The notes: generated by a model not told the origin, from the letters alone. Positions 7,839 through 15,933 are shown, numbered from the stretch's first letter. The stretch is 16,759 nucleotides of DNA from JANXSG01 sp038203935 (GCA_038203935.1 JBBRDM010000124.1:1-16759), one strand, 5' to 3'. Program-made: numbers and translations.

Positions 7839-8582
7839 ATGGAGATATATCCAGCAATCGATTTGAAAGATGGAAAGTGTGTGCGCCTTGTTCAAGGGAA
7901 ATATGATCAGGTCACCACGTATGGCGATGATCCGGTAGAAATGGCCTTGCGATGGCAGCAGCAGGGGGCTAAGTGGCTGCACCTGGTTGATCTGGACGGA
8001 GCGCGCAGCGGAAGTCCGAATCTGCATAACCAGAAGGCAGTCCAGGATATTGTAACCGCTACAAACCTTCCCGTACAGATCGGTGGTGGAATTAGGCGGG
8101 AAAGCAGCGTGACGTCCCTTCTTGAAATTGGAGTTGCCAGAGTAGTAATAGGTACGGCTGCCGCCAAAGACCCCGCGCTCGCAGAACTTTTATTTAAAAA
8201 TTTTGGAAAACAAGTTGCGGTGGGTGTCGATGCTCGGGATGGGTGGGTCGCCATACAGGGCTGGGAAGAAGATTCAGGAATGCTCGCTGTAGATTTTGTT
8301 AAGCGAATGGCAGATCTCGGGGCGTCCAGATTCATATTTACCGACATTGCGCGAGACGGCATGCTCCAGGGTGTCAACATTCCATCATTGGCCGAAGTGG
8401 CCGCCGCCGTGCCCTACGTTGCCGTCACAGCTTCAGGAGGGGTGGCCAACATTAGCGATATTCAGGCACTGGTAGAGCTGGAAGCATCCTCTGTACCCAA
8501 TGTTGATGCCGTTATTATAGGAAAAGCGCTCTATACAGGTGATGTCAGTCTGCAGGAAGTTCTTGCACTTACATCGAAATAG
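7839..8582 (+). CDS. hisA: ProFAR isomerase (phosphoribosylformimino-AICAR ribotide isomerase)
   Basis: Isomerises ProFAR to PRFAR in histidine synthesis with a (beta/alpha)8-barrel. The 247-residue length is normal. Diagnostic blocks: EIYPAIDLKDGKCVRLVQG with catalytic Asp8; PVQIGGGIR (first phosphate loop); GVDARDGWVAIQGW with the second catalytic Asp at 131; FTDIARDGMLQGVN; and TASGGVANISDI (second phosphate loop). The residue pattern is that of HisA rather than its paralogue HisF: HisA has the GWxxxxGW pattern and EIYPAIDL. The ATG has AGGA 5 bases upstream. It ends the recognisable his cluster; the next gene, on the same strand, starts 92 bases on and has an unrelated function. Confidence 0.96.
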   Translation: MEIYPAIDLKDGKCVRLVQGKYDQVTTYGDDPVEMALRWQQQGAKWLHLVDLDGARSGSPNLHNQKAVQDIVTATNLPVQIGGGIRRESSVTSLLEIGVARVVIGTAAAKDPALAELLFKNFGKQVAVGVDARDGWVAIQGWEEDSGMLAVDFVKRMADLGASRFIFTDIARDGMLQGVNIPSLAEVAAAVPYVAVTASGGVANISDIQALVELEASSVPNVDAVIIGKALYTGDVSLQEVLALTSK

Positions 8583-8674
8583 TTAGAATTATAGCTTTCT
8601 TACGCATCCTTGTTATCGACAGCTGAACAGATTTCGGACTAAACCATTCGCACAAGAATAAAGGAACTGCTAAG

Positions 8675-8986
8675 ATGGGTGAATTAATCGGACTGATAAC
8701 CGTAGTTTTAGCCTTAAGTATTCCAATAGTAGCTATATGGACCGGGCATAAACGACAGATGGTTGAACTCCAGATGCAGCAAGGCAACACGCTGGACTCC
8801 AATCTACGCGCCGAATTGGACGCCATGAGAAATGAAATACGGTCGCTGCGTGACACCACCACTCAGTACGATATCAGTTTTGATACGGCTCTGCAGAGAA
8901 TGGATCAACGGGTAGGGCTTCTCGAACAGAAGTCGATCGCTGCCGATCCCGATACAAATCAACCCTACCGAATAGGTAATAGATAG
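8675..8986 (+). CDS. Small one-helix, coiled-coil membrane protein (PspB-like layout)
   Basis: A 103-residue protein with one N-terminal membrane helix (about residues 3-23, LIGLITVVLALSIPIVAIW), then GHKRQMVELQMQQ and a charged coiled-coil region to about residue 88. The helix followed by an amphipathic coil, and the ALSIPIVAI stretch, resemble small PspB-like envelope-stress proteins, but similarity this short is weak evidence and I give no symbol. The ATG at 8675 has AAGGAA 8 bases upstream. The stop is 12 bases before the start of the BatA-like gene, so the two are almost certainly one operon. A role in the envelope alongside that protein is an inference from position only. Confidence 0.8.
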   Translation: MGELIGLITVVLALSIPIVAIWTGHKRQMVELQMQQGNTLDSNLRAELDAMRNEIRSLRDTTTQYDISFDTALQRMDQRVGLLEQKSIAADPDTNQPYRIGNR

Positions 8987-8998
8987 CGGGGAGAACGG

Positions 8999-10849
8999 AT
9001 GCATTTCACCAGTCCGCTGTACCTCCTTTGGTCACTCCCCATCGGCGGGCTCATCGTGCTCATGTACATCCTCAAACTCCGTAGGAAGAATGTCATCGTC
9101 TCTTCCACCTACCTCTGGAGGCAGGTCATTAGAGATGTTCAGGCAAACGCTCCTTTTCAGAAACTGCGAAAAAACATACTCCTTTTCCTGCAGCTCATCA
9201 TAGCAGCGCTTATCATTTTCGCGCTCGCCAGGCCTTTCATCCGAACTTACGCTCTCGGCGGCAGGCACATCGTACTCATCATAGATACTTCCGCCTCCAT
9301 GGCTGCCACCGATGTACAGCCGAGCCGACTCGAGAAAGCAAAACAACTAGCCCTCGAAACTGTTGGCACACTCCGGCCCGGGGATATGATGATGATTCTC
9401 TCCGCTTATGCGAGGCCAGAATCCGCCAGTGGTTTTACTGCAGACCGCAGCGAACTCCGCCGCGCCATATCCGGCCTCGCTGTCCACGATACCAGTACCA
9501 ACATCAAAGAGGCGGTCACACTGGCATCCGATCTCATCGCCTCACGTGCAGGAGCCGCGGCAGGCCAGATTGAACTCTTTTCAGATGGAGCCTTCGAATC
9601 AAACTCTGCTCCTAATGCTCAAACTCCTGCACCCTACACTCTGCATGTGGTAGGAAATTCGCACGATAACGTCGGCATCACCGCAGTCGATTTCCGGCGA
9701 AATCTCGGCTCAGAAAGAACTGTTCAGCTTCTCGTAGTCACTCACAACTACTCCACAGAGCCACGCAAATTCAATGAAGAGATATACGCGGACGATAACC
9801 TCATAGATGCACACGAGCTCACCCTTCCTGCAAATGGTGAAGATACGCAGCCCTACGATATACCAGAGCCGGCACAGCCCGTTAAAATGCATATCCGCCT
9901 CGATACAAAGGATCAGCTCGCTGCGGACAATAATGCCTGGCTCATCTTAAAACCACGCAAAACACTGCATATCCTGCTGGCCGGCAAAGAGAATCTTTTC
10001 CTCGAAAACGCACTCAAAGTCGATCCAAGCGTCGAACTCAGTAAGACTGCTCAGTTCACCAGCGGCAAAGGGTATGATGTCGTCATCTTCCATGAGGAAG
10101 CGCCTGCCCACCTGCCTCCCGGCAACTATCTATTCCTGCATTGCTCCAGTGACCAGTCCCCAGTCAAAACTGAGGGCAGCATCGAAAACACATCCGTGGC
10201 GGACTGGGAAAAAGATAACCCGGTCTTGAAGTATGTCGACTTCGGCACAGATAGATTCGCTACCGCGCTTAAAGCATCCACTCTTCCCTGGGGGCGAGAG
10301 CTTGCCGTTGGTGAATCAGGGACACTCGTCGCGGCTGGCGAGAAGGCTGGCATGCGCTCCGAATTCCTGGGATTTTCCATCACCGAATCTCTCTTCCCAC
10401 TTCGCGTCGCCTTCCCGATTCTTATGTCCAACAGTATCCGTTGGCTGGGCACCGGCTCTGACGACAGCGAACTCTCGCAAATTACCACAGCAAGCCCCAT
10501 CAGTATCACTGTGCCTACCGGAGTGAAGAAACTCACCATCACCCGTCCTGATGGTTCCAGGCGTGAAGCCGGAGTAGGGGACCAAGGAAAAGCCATTTTC
10601 GACGAGACCAGCCTCGCCGGAATCTACACCGCCGCTGCGCCTAATTTTAACTACACCTTCGCCGCCAATCTCGCAAGCGCCAGTGAATCCGATATCACCC
10701 CGCACAGCCTGCCTGCAGCTTCATTCACTCCTAGCTCCGGTCATCGCGTACCGGATAACCGCGATCTTGTACCCTGGATCGCCCTCCTCGCCCTCATAGT
10801 CCTCAGCATCGAATGGTGGGTATTCCACCGCCGCGTTTTCGCCTCTTAA
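8999..10849 (+). CDS. BatA-like membrane protein with von Willebrand factor A domain
   Basis: A 616-residue membrane protein. The N-terminus (SPLYLLWSLPIGGLIVLMYILKLRRK) and a second helix (about 57-77) form the two-helix BatA N-terminal module. A VWA domain follows from about residue 90, with a MIDAS metal site: Asp96, Ser98 and Ser100 in DTSAS, and a later Asp196 in FSDG. The rest is a long extracytoplasmic region, and a final helix (about 592-612) precedes a short basic tail. Proteins with this layout often sit beside MoxR ATPase and DUF58 genes; neither is in this window, so the usual partners are elsewhere or missing. The ATG at 8999 has GGGGAG at 5 bases. Leucine codon choice differs sharply from hisA: CTC is 12 of 18 in the first 101 codons here, against 1 of 13 in the first part of hisA. 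Probably an envelope assembly or chaperone role; the ligand is unknown. Confidence 0.92.
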   Translation: MHFTSPLYLLWSLPIGGLIVLMYILKLRRKNVIVSSTYLWRQVIRDVQANAPFQKLRKNILLFLQLIIAALIIFALARPFIRTYALGGRHIVLIIDTSASMAATDVQPSRLEKAKQLALETVGTLRPGDMMMILSAYARPESASGFTADRSELRRAISGLAVHDTSTNIKEAVTLASDLIASRAGAAAGQIELFSDGAFESNSAPNAQTPAPYTLHVVGNSHDNVGITAVDFRRNLGSERTVQLLVVTHNYSTEPRKFNEEIYADDNLIDAHELTLPANGEDTQPYDIPEPAQPVKMHIRLDTKDQLAADNNAWLILKPRKTLHILLAGKENLFLENALKVDPSVELSKTAQFTSGKGYDVVIFHEEAPAHLPPGNYLFLHCSSDQSPVKTEGSIENTSVADWEKDNPVLKYVDFGTDRFATALKASTLPWGRELAVGESGTLVAAGEKAGMRSEFLGFSITESLFPLRVAFPILMSNSIRWLGTGSDDSELSQITTASPISITVPTGVKKLTITRPDGSRREAGVGDQGKAIFDETSLAGIYTAAAPNFNYTFAANLASASESDITPHSLPAASFTPSSGHRVPDNRDLVPWIALLALIVLSIEWWVFHRRVFAS

Positions 10850-10970
10850 TTTCACATTTTGAATACTTTCTGACAGTTTTCAAGGTAAATATCACCTATC
10901 CTACTGGGTATACTTATGAATAAATATTGTGTTCCTCAATCAGGAAGCATTAATAAAAAAGGAGTATTTT

Positions 10971-11522
10971 ATGAGTAGATATCAGATAGCGGTAATCGTA
11001 GGGAGCCTGCGTAAAGATTCATTTAACCGAAAACTGGCGGAAGCGCTGGCAAAATTGGCTCCCCCAGAATTCTCCTTCAAACATTTAGAGATTGGCAATC
11101 TCCCACTATACAATCAAGATGACGATGCGAATCCGGCCGCAACCGTTACTCAGCTGAAAAGTGAAATAAAAGCAGCGCAGGGACTGTTGTTTGTAACTCC
11201 TGAATATAATCGTTCGATACCAGGCGTACTTAAGAATGCAATTGACCACGCATCTCGCCCCTATGGCCAGAGTGCATGGGCAGGTAAACCCGCGGCAGTG
11301 GTGGGGATATCGGTTGGCAGTACTGGCACTGCGCTCGCGCAGCAGCATCTACGTAATGTGCTCGCTTATCTCGATGTACCTACACTTGGCCAGCCGGAGA
11401 TCTTTATTCAGCTTAAAGAAGGACTTTTCGATGAGTCAGGCAGCATTGGCGCCGCAAGCAAAGAATTTCTACAAAACTGGATGAATCAGTATGTTGAATG
11501 GGTGAAAACGCATTCCTCCTAA
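10971..11522 (+). CDS. NAD(P)H-dependent FMN reductase, flavodoxin-like fold
   Basis: A 183-residue cytoplasmic flavoprotein of the NADPH-dependent FMN reductase family (relatives include SsuE, YieF/ChrR and azoreductases), reducing FMN or a quinone or other small acceptor at NAD(P)H expense. The phosphate-binding loop is GSLRKDSFN (11-19). TPEYNRSIPGVLKNAID (76-92) is the second flavin-contact block, and GKPAAVVGISVGSTGTALA follows. The layout is closest to the YieF/ChrR-type quinone reductases, but the physiological acceptor cannot be told. An upstream in-frame start at 10929 lacks a ribosome binding site, while the ATG at 10971 has AAGGAG at 6 bases, so the shorter form is chosen. It is single and on the plus strand, converging on the gene at 11672-12124. 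Confidence 0.93.
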   Translation: MSRYQIAVIVGSLRKDSFNRKLAEALAKLAPPEFSFKHLEIGNLPLYNQDDDANPAATVTQLKSEIKAAQGLLFVTPEYNRSIPGVLKNAIDHASRPYGQSAWAGKPAAVVGISVGSTGTALAQQHLRNVLAYLDVPTLGQPEIFIQLKEGLFDESGSIGAASKEFLQNWMNQYVEWVKTHSS

Positions 11523-11582
11523 AAAGGATCTGCCTGCAAAGTACAGACCAGATACACAGCAGTAACATGAAGTTACAAATAT

Positions 11583-11617
11583 AAAAACAGCCATACAGGA
11601 AGAACTGTCTGGCTGTT
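11583..11617 (-). terminator. Intrinsic terminator between convergent genes
   Basis: The arms 11586-11598 and 11605-11617 pair over 12 of 13 positions, with one mismatch and a 6-base loop (GAAGAA). Read on the minus strand the stem runs into TTTTTATATTT, a good U-tract, so it should end the transcript of the gene at 11672-12124. Read on the plus strand it is followed by ATATATATG, a weaker tail, but it may also stop transcription coming from the FMN reductase gene, whose stop is 64 bases upstream. Confidence 0.65.
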
Positions 11618-11671
11618 ATATATATGTACATCGCTCTGTTTTGAAGTTCGAAAGCAGTGTAAGCAATCTAT

Positions 11672-12124
11672 TTAGATGTGGCTATCTTCAGCTTTCGATG
11701 GCGAGTGCGGCAGAGCCGCTTCTCTGGCCGTCATAAAGAACGGGTTGTAGGAAGGCCGAATGGGTACTAACAGGAAAGTTGGCCCTTCCGGATTTGCTGG
11801 ACGTGATAGACCAGCCTGTTTACTCTGAAGTCGCGCTTTAGAATTGTCTCCGTTATCAGGCCGTTTTCCACAATAGGGTACAAAGACGCCTTTCATCGTG
11901 AGGTCGCCTGTAATCGGCGAACCGGTGGATACACTGCCCGGAGTAAATCCGGAAGGAAATCTGGAGAGACCCTCTATAGTCGCAGTTCTCGGATGGGGGC
12001 TGTTTCCACCTGGAATACCTCCGAGCGCCATTTGCAGCCTGGTACCCCCAAATACACCGAAAACCGCTGCAATCACTACATATTCCACTCGCACATCATT
12101 TACTTTTGTTGGAAGGCTTTTCAT
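11672..12124 (-). CDS. Hypothetical Pro/Gly-rich protein with one N-terminal membrane helix
   Basis: I do not recognise this 150-residue protein. A short basic, polar N-terminus (1-13) leads to a hydrophobic segment (about 14-27, YVVIAAVFGVFGG) that could be a membrane anchor or an uncleaved signal. The rest is rich in Pro, Gly and Ser with no repeat or known motif visible. The start ATG at 12124 has a GAG-containing AAAGAGAG about 10 bases upstream, which is weak. The frame is favoured over the 105-residue frame on the opposite strand (11898-12215) because it ends just before a minus-strand terminator, but coding status is not proved. No neighbour suggests a job: it stands alone between the FMN reductase and the pilus operon. 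Confidence 0.55.
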   Translation of the reverse strand: MKSLPTKVNDVRVEYVVIAAVFGVFGGTRLQMALGGIPGGNSPHPRTATIEGLSRFPSGFTPGSVSTGSPITGDLTMKGVFVPYCGKRPDNGDNSKARLQSKQAGLSRPANPEGPTFLLVPIRPSYNPFFMTAREAALPHSPSKAEDSHI

Positions 12125-12606
12125 ATTCCATGACTCTCTTTCTTTATTCGTTTGGCGGACCGCTGATAACTTTGCAAAGCATTGTTTCAGTCCACCCAGC
12201 AGGCGGGTTGATTAAAGCTGAAGAATCATCTATGTTCCTTCCTTTACCATAAAGTAGCGCCGGAGGCATCACCGTCGCACGCAATGTATGCTCACGCAGC
12301 ATATGCTGAATAGGCTGCATTTAAATATATAACTTATGACAGGCTAAGGTAAGCTAAAGTTGCATGCCTGAGCAAAAATATCAGAAAATATTTAAACGTG
12401 TGAATTCATTCGTAAATATAATTTTCGAAAACGCAGTGGTTAAGCGAAAAAGAGGAGTTAATATGGACGAGCATTAGTGAACTCACGAATGCTGCTCTCA
12501 TTTCATATTTCACTGGCGGCCTATCACACGTAGGAGGACTGTTACTCACGATAAGAATTAATATTTCCGTACTGCCATTTTTTTATTCCTATTAGTGATA
12601 AAGAAC
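12125..12606. other. Intergenic region with palindrome, -10 box, minigene and hairpin
   Basis: A 482-base stretch without a normal gene. It lies between the end of the pilus operon and the start of the 11672-12124 gene. It contains a perfect 12-base palindrome CAGCATATGCTG (12297-12308), an AT-rich stretch with an exact TATAAT (12417-12422, plus strand) but no good -35 box, a strong GAGGAG and ATG opening a four-codon frame (12463-12477), and an imperfect hairpin (12470-12493). A run of seven T follows near 12579 without a GC-rich stem before it. I see no clear terminator for the pilus operon. Confidence 0.6.
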
Positions 12607-13314
12607 CTAATCCGAGGCAGGCTCTTCATGAGATAGTAGTGTGGCGGCTGCAGAAGATTTAGAGTCGCTGGGATTCGGTTCTTGAAAATGCGGTTTGGCC
12701 AGAGTGAGTTGTACCACGTGCTTTCCAGATTCAATGGTAACGGAACTGTGCGACACGGCAGTCACTTTCCAATTTCCGATGCTTGCTCCTAATGGTACGA
12801 CAGCAAGTTTTGAATCGGAACGAAACACCGCGCAAGGTTTCTTACCATTGAGTGTCCCAACAAGTTCAGGTGTGGAATTCGTTGGGGAATCCGAGGCGCT
12901 ATTGCTTATCGCACTGGCGGCGCTCTCAAGCGGCGCGAGGCTCAGTATCCCTGGACTCATGTCACGCGACTGAATCATTGCAGGAGCCATTTGGCTCATG
13001 CGGCCAGGATTTAATGCAGAATTCGCATTTTCCGACTGTATGGCTGAGCGAGGAAGCGGCATGAAAGGATCGCAGTCGACTGCCAATTCCGATTCGGCCG
13101 GTGCATGATTATTCTTGCTTCCTGATTGCAAAGCCGCACTATCCTGTGGCGTATCCGGTGTGGAAGCGGGATCTTCAACCGATGCCTGCGAAACTTCTGA
13201 CGGGGTGGTGGAAAACGCATGGGTAATATTTGAAGCAGCAAATCCCAGACTGCCTACAGTGGCGGTCATCATAAGCGCTATGGTTTTCGGATTATTGCTG
13301 TTTTGTTTTTTCAT
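12607..13314 (-). CDS. PilP-like type IV pilus periplasmic protein
   Basis: A 235-residue protein, probably the periplasmic linker between the inner-membrane pilus subcomplex and the secretin. A hydrophobic segment (11-33) acts as anchor or signal. A low-complexity Ser/Pro/Asn-rich region contains DPF at 82-84, a motif typical of PilP proteins. A compact C-terminal beta domain (about 148-208) has LVGTLNG, LAVVPLGASIGNWKV, then VTIESGKHVVQLTL, the usual PilP/GspC HR-domain pattern. The assignment rests on this pattern and position, so the symbol is left blank. The ATG overlaps the secretin stop by four bases (ATGA), implying translational coupling; AAAAGGGA lies upstream. Position after pilQ is unusual, because pilP normally precedes it. 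It is the last gene of the operon. Confidence 0.75.
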   Translation of the reverse strand: MKKQNSNNPKTIALMMTATVGSLGFAASNITHAFSTTPSEVSQASVEDPASTPDTPQDSAALQSGSKNNHAPAESELAVDCDPFMPLPRSAIQSENANSALNPGRMSQMAPAMIQSRDMSPGILSLAPLESAASAISNSASDSPTNSTPELVGTLNGKKPCAVFRSDSKLAVVPLGASIGNWKVTAVSHSSVTIESGKHVVQLTLAKPHFQEPNPSDSKSSAAATLLSHEEPASD

Positions 13315-15332
13315 TTGGATTCCCTTTTCGTATCCGCTTTTTCATTTCTTTGCAGAGCCTCTTTGGGCAGCAGAAACGACTGATCGGGCGGTGCGGCCTG
13401 TGTCAGGACAGGATATGCGCGGATGAAAATAAGTATCTCTGTCTCTTTCGACCCCTGGCTGCGGGACTGGAAGAACTGACCTAAAAACGGCAGATCTCCC
13501 AGAAAGGGAACTTTAGTAAGATTTGAAGTGAGTTCTTTTCGGCTTAGCCCGCCTATAACTAACTCCTGTCCAGTTCTGAGTCGCACTGTGGTATCTGCTT
13601 CCCTGCTGGAAGTTTGCGGCTGGGACTGGCCGTTCACCGTGTTGAAGCCTGAGATGGAACTTACTACCGGATGCACCTTGAGTGTGACCTCTCCGTTCGG
13701 ATGAATTCTGGGCCGTACTAGCAGCGCTATTCCTATCGGTATCGTATCGATACTCTGAATGGTGGCGTTCTGGGTGGTGGTGGTTGCGCCGGGAAAACGC
13801 AGCAGATCACCGATAAATATGTTTGCATCTTCGTTGTCGACGACGGAGATGTTAGGATTGGCGAGAATACGTGCTCGATTCTGAGTGATGAGCGCTTTTA
13901 TCGAGACCGTGAAATTTGCTGCCGGAGGGTTTGAAACGTCCGGTCTGGGAAGATCACGCTGTATTTTCGAAAAGTCGAGGCCGGTTCCTCCCGGAACGGT
14001 GAAAGTGAAACTGGTGTTGCCAAAGTCCCAGGCCATTCCCAGGTCTTTCATGTTGTCTCGATTAACTTCCACAATGGCGGCTTCTATGCGAACCAGCGGG
14101 GGAGCGACATCCGTTTGATCAAGCAGATCTTTTGCCTGTTCGACTTCGTTTTCTGAGCCTAACAAGATAAGCCGCACTGAGCGGCTCAGGTGCTGGGCTT
14201 CGACAGTGTTCGAGCTCTGTGAAATTGCTCCTCCTGAAGCGCTTTGCTGTGTGGAACTACTGGGAGTGGAACTGCTGATATCGGCACCAGCATTGAGCGT
14301 GTTAGTTGAAAGCGGCTGGAATGACGCTGGCGGTGGTGACGTCGGCTCGGGTGCGACCGCTATATTCAAGCTGGGAAGGACTTTCTTTAGAGATATTTCC
14401 GCAGTTTCAGCGTTGAGATATTTGAGTCTATACACGAATGCTCTGGAAGTTTTAGGTACGATTGGCGGCTCTATGTCGATCTGTTTAAGAGCCGCATCGA
14501 CAGCCAGTAGTGTTTCCGATCCGCCAGTCAGCACGATAATTCGCTCCTGACGGACCATATGCAGTGATGGAAACGCTTCGGCAAGAATATGCTCGGCCAG
14601 CGCTGGATCGATGAAATGAAGCGTTATGATACCAGTTTCGTTTTTGACAGGCACTAATGGGTATGGGAAATCTTTCGAAGTGAAAGCAGATGTTTTGAGC
14701 ATCGGCGAAGCAGCGCCCTGGCCGATGTTTCCTACGGCGCTGTTAATCTGATCCGGTTTTCCAACTATATAGGCTCCATTTGTTCTAACCACGGAAAGCC
14801 CCGCAGCGGCGGAAGTCAGGCGTATAGCTTCCTCTGCTGTTCGATTTCTCAGGCTGATCGATATGAGATCGTCGCCGCCCGGCATTACCACGATGTCGGT
14901 GCCCGAATAGTCCGATATCGTAGATAGCGCCTGCCTAGCACTGACATCGGAAAAATTAAGTGAAATTCTTTTCTCTGCTTGTTTTATTGAGGATGATGAA
15001 ACTACGGAATTATTTTCAGTGCGATCGGCACTGCTCGCAGCAGCAATATGGCCAGAACGAATATGCAGAACCGATCCTCGAAGCAATCGGGCGTGTTTAT
15101 GCAGATTATTTTGCGCAGCTAGTTCGGCTGTCGAGATGCCGAATTTGTGTGCGACCTGGGTAAGAGTGTTTCCCGCCTGCACAGTATAAATATGTTCTGA
15201 TGGCTGCACTATAACTTCCGCTCTGGTTTCAGAGATACCGGATACACATCCCAGAATTGTCAGGATGCCGATGTATGCATACTTCGAGTATTTTATGACT
15301 GGCGTATTCGAACGGTCTTTTATATCTAGCAA
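13311..15332 (-). CDS. pilQ: Type IV pilus secretin with N-terminal LysM domain
   Basis: Forms the outer-membrane ring through which the pilus passes. A 673-residue reading from TTG at 15332, with AAGGA 10 bases upstream; the TTG at 15341 has one base of spacing and no ATG is available. The signal segment (about 17-38) ends in TRA, and an ILGC also allows a lipoprotein reading. Domains in order: LysM (about 48-92, YTVQAGNTLTQVAHKFGIS), secretin/TonB short N-terminal domain (123-192), two N1-type repeats (234-287 and 298 on, YRLKYLNAETA), a Ser/Thr/Pro linker (328-379) and the secretin core from about 413 (VRIEAAIVEVN, ILANPNISVVDN, VPFLGDLPFLGQFF, ETEILIFI). LysM binds peptidoglycan, here in place of the AMIN domains common in PilQ. 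Confidence 0.92.
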   Translation of the reverse strand: MLDIKDRSNTPVIKYSKYAYIGILTILGCVSGISETRAEVIVQPSEHIYTVQAGNTLTQVAHKFGISTAELAAQNNLHKHARLLRGSVLHIRSGHIAAASSADRTENNSVVSSSSIKQAEKRISLNFSDVSARQALSTISDYSGTDIVVMPGGDDLISISLRNRTAEEAIRLTSAAAGLSVVRTNGAYIVGKPDQINSAVGNIGQGAASPMLKTSAFTSKDFPYPLVPVKNETGIITLHFIDPALAEHILAEAFPSLHMVRQERIIVLTGGSETLLAVDAALKQIDIEPPIVPKTSRAFVYRLKYLNAETAEISLKKVLPSLNIAVAPEPTSPPPASFQPLSTNTLNAGADISSSTPSSSTQQSASGGAISQSSNTVEAQHLSRSVRLILLGSENEVEQAKDLLDQTDVAPPLVRIEAAIVEVNRDNMKDLGMAWDFGNTSFTFTVPGGTGLDFSKIQRDLPRPDVSNPPAANFTVSIKALITQNRARILANPNISVVDNEDANIFIGDLLRFPGATTTTQNATIQSIDTIPIGIALLVRPRIHPNGEVTLKVHPVVSSISGFNTVNGQSQPQTSSREADTTVRLRTGQELVIGGLSRKELTSNLTKVPFLGDLPFLGQFFQSRSQGSKETEILIFIRAYPVLTQAAPPDQSFLLPKEALQRNEKADTKRESK

Positions 15333-15370
15333 TTTTTTCAAGTCCTTTTATCAGGCAGTGCAGCATAAAC

Positions 15371-15931
15371 TCAGGAAGCAGGCGCCGTCGCTGAGGCAGT
15401 GTATCGTTGAATTTCAATAATGGCATGCAGCACATTACCCTTTGCAGATGGAGTTGGATCCATTTCCACGCCAGGATTTGCCGCAGCCAGCGAAATATCC
15501 GTAACCACCAGAAAGCGTGTGGATTGCGATAATCGCATTAGAAATCTACGTATCTCTGGATAACGCCCTTGAATTTCAACTTTTGCACTCAATGGAGTAA
15601 CAACGCTGTTTTCAACAGGTTTATCGATGGGAGAAGAATCCAGTTCAGTAAGGCTGCAGTTTGAGGCGGATGCCAGGCTGGTAATCTGTCCGAGAAATTC
15701 TGAAGGCTCCGAATCTCGGCTGACTGCTGTCGGCACAGGAGCGGCAGAGTTTGAAGCTGCGGCTAGTTTCAATTCTTCTAAATTCTTTTTTTGCTCACTG
15801 ATTTTATCCTGAATTTTATTGTATCTGCGTGATGCCGGATACAGCAGAATGAGCGCTAATGCTACACAAAAAAGAGGCATTAGCGCAACCAATCGTCGCT
15901 GTTGTTCAGGATTTAAATTTATTTGCTTCAT
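15371..15931 (-). CDS. pilO: PilO-like type IV pilus inner-membrane protein
   Basis: A 186-residue bitopic protein of the pilus alignment complex, pairing with PilN across the inner membrane. One membrane helix (about 14-31, LVALMPLFCVALALILLY), then a charged coiled coil (36-57) and a C-terminal ferredoxin-like domain (about 75-176) with KVEIQGRYPEIRRFLMRLSQ, the region most typical of PilO/GspM proteins. Position and layout make the assignment firm; sequence similarity alone in this family is weak. The start is 2 bases after the stop of the PilM-PilN gene, with GGAA upstream, and the secretin follows, so it belongs to the same operon. Confidence 0.85.
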   Translation of the reverse strand: MKQINLNPEQQRRLVALMPLFCVALALILLYPASRRYNKIQDKISEQKKNLEELKLAAASNSAAPVPTAVSRDSEPSEFLGQITSLASASNCSLTELDSSPIDKPVENSVVTPLSAKVEIQGRYPEIRRFLMRLSQSTRFLVVTDISLAAANPGVEMDPTPSAKGNVLHAIIEIQRYTASATAPAS

Positions 15932-15933
15932 TT

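Noticed and set aside
10126..10705. Two long minus-strand frames
   Set aside because: Both lie within the BatA-like gene. They reflect the C-rich codons of that gene; there is no ribosome binding site or domain.
11898..12215. Plus-strand ORF of 105 residues
   Set aside because: It overlaps the 150-residue minus-strand frame, has no ribosome binding site of note, and its end is not followed by any terminator.
12125..12340. Riboswitch upstream of the 150-residue hypothetical gene
   Set aside because: I checked by eye for c-di-GMP-I and cobalamin consensus elements on both strands and found no convincing match.
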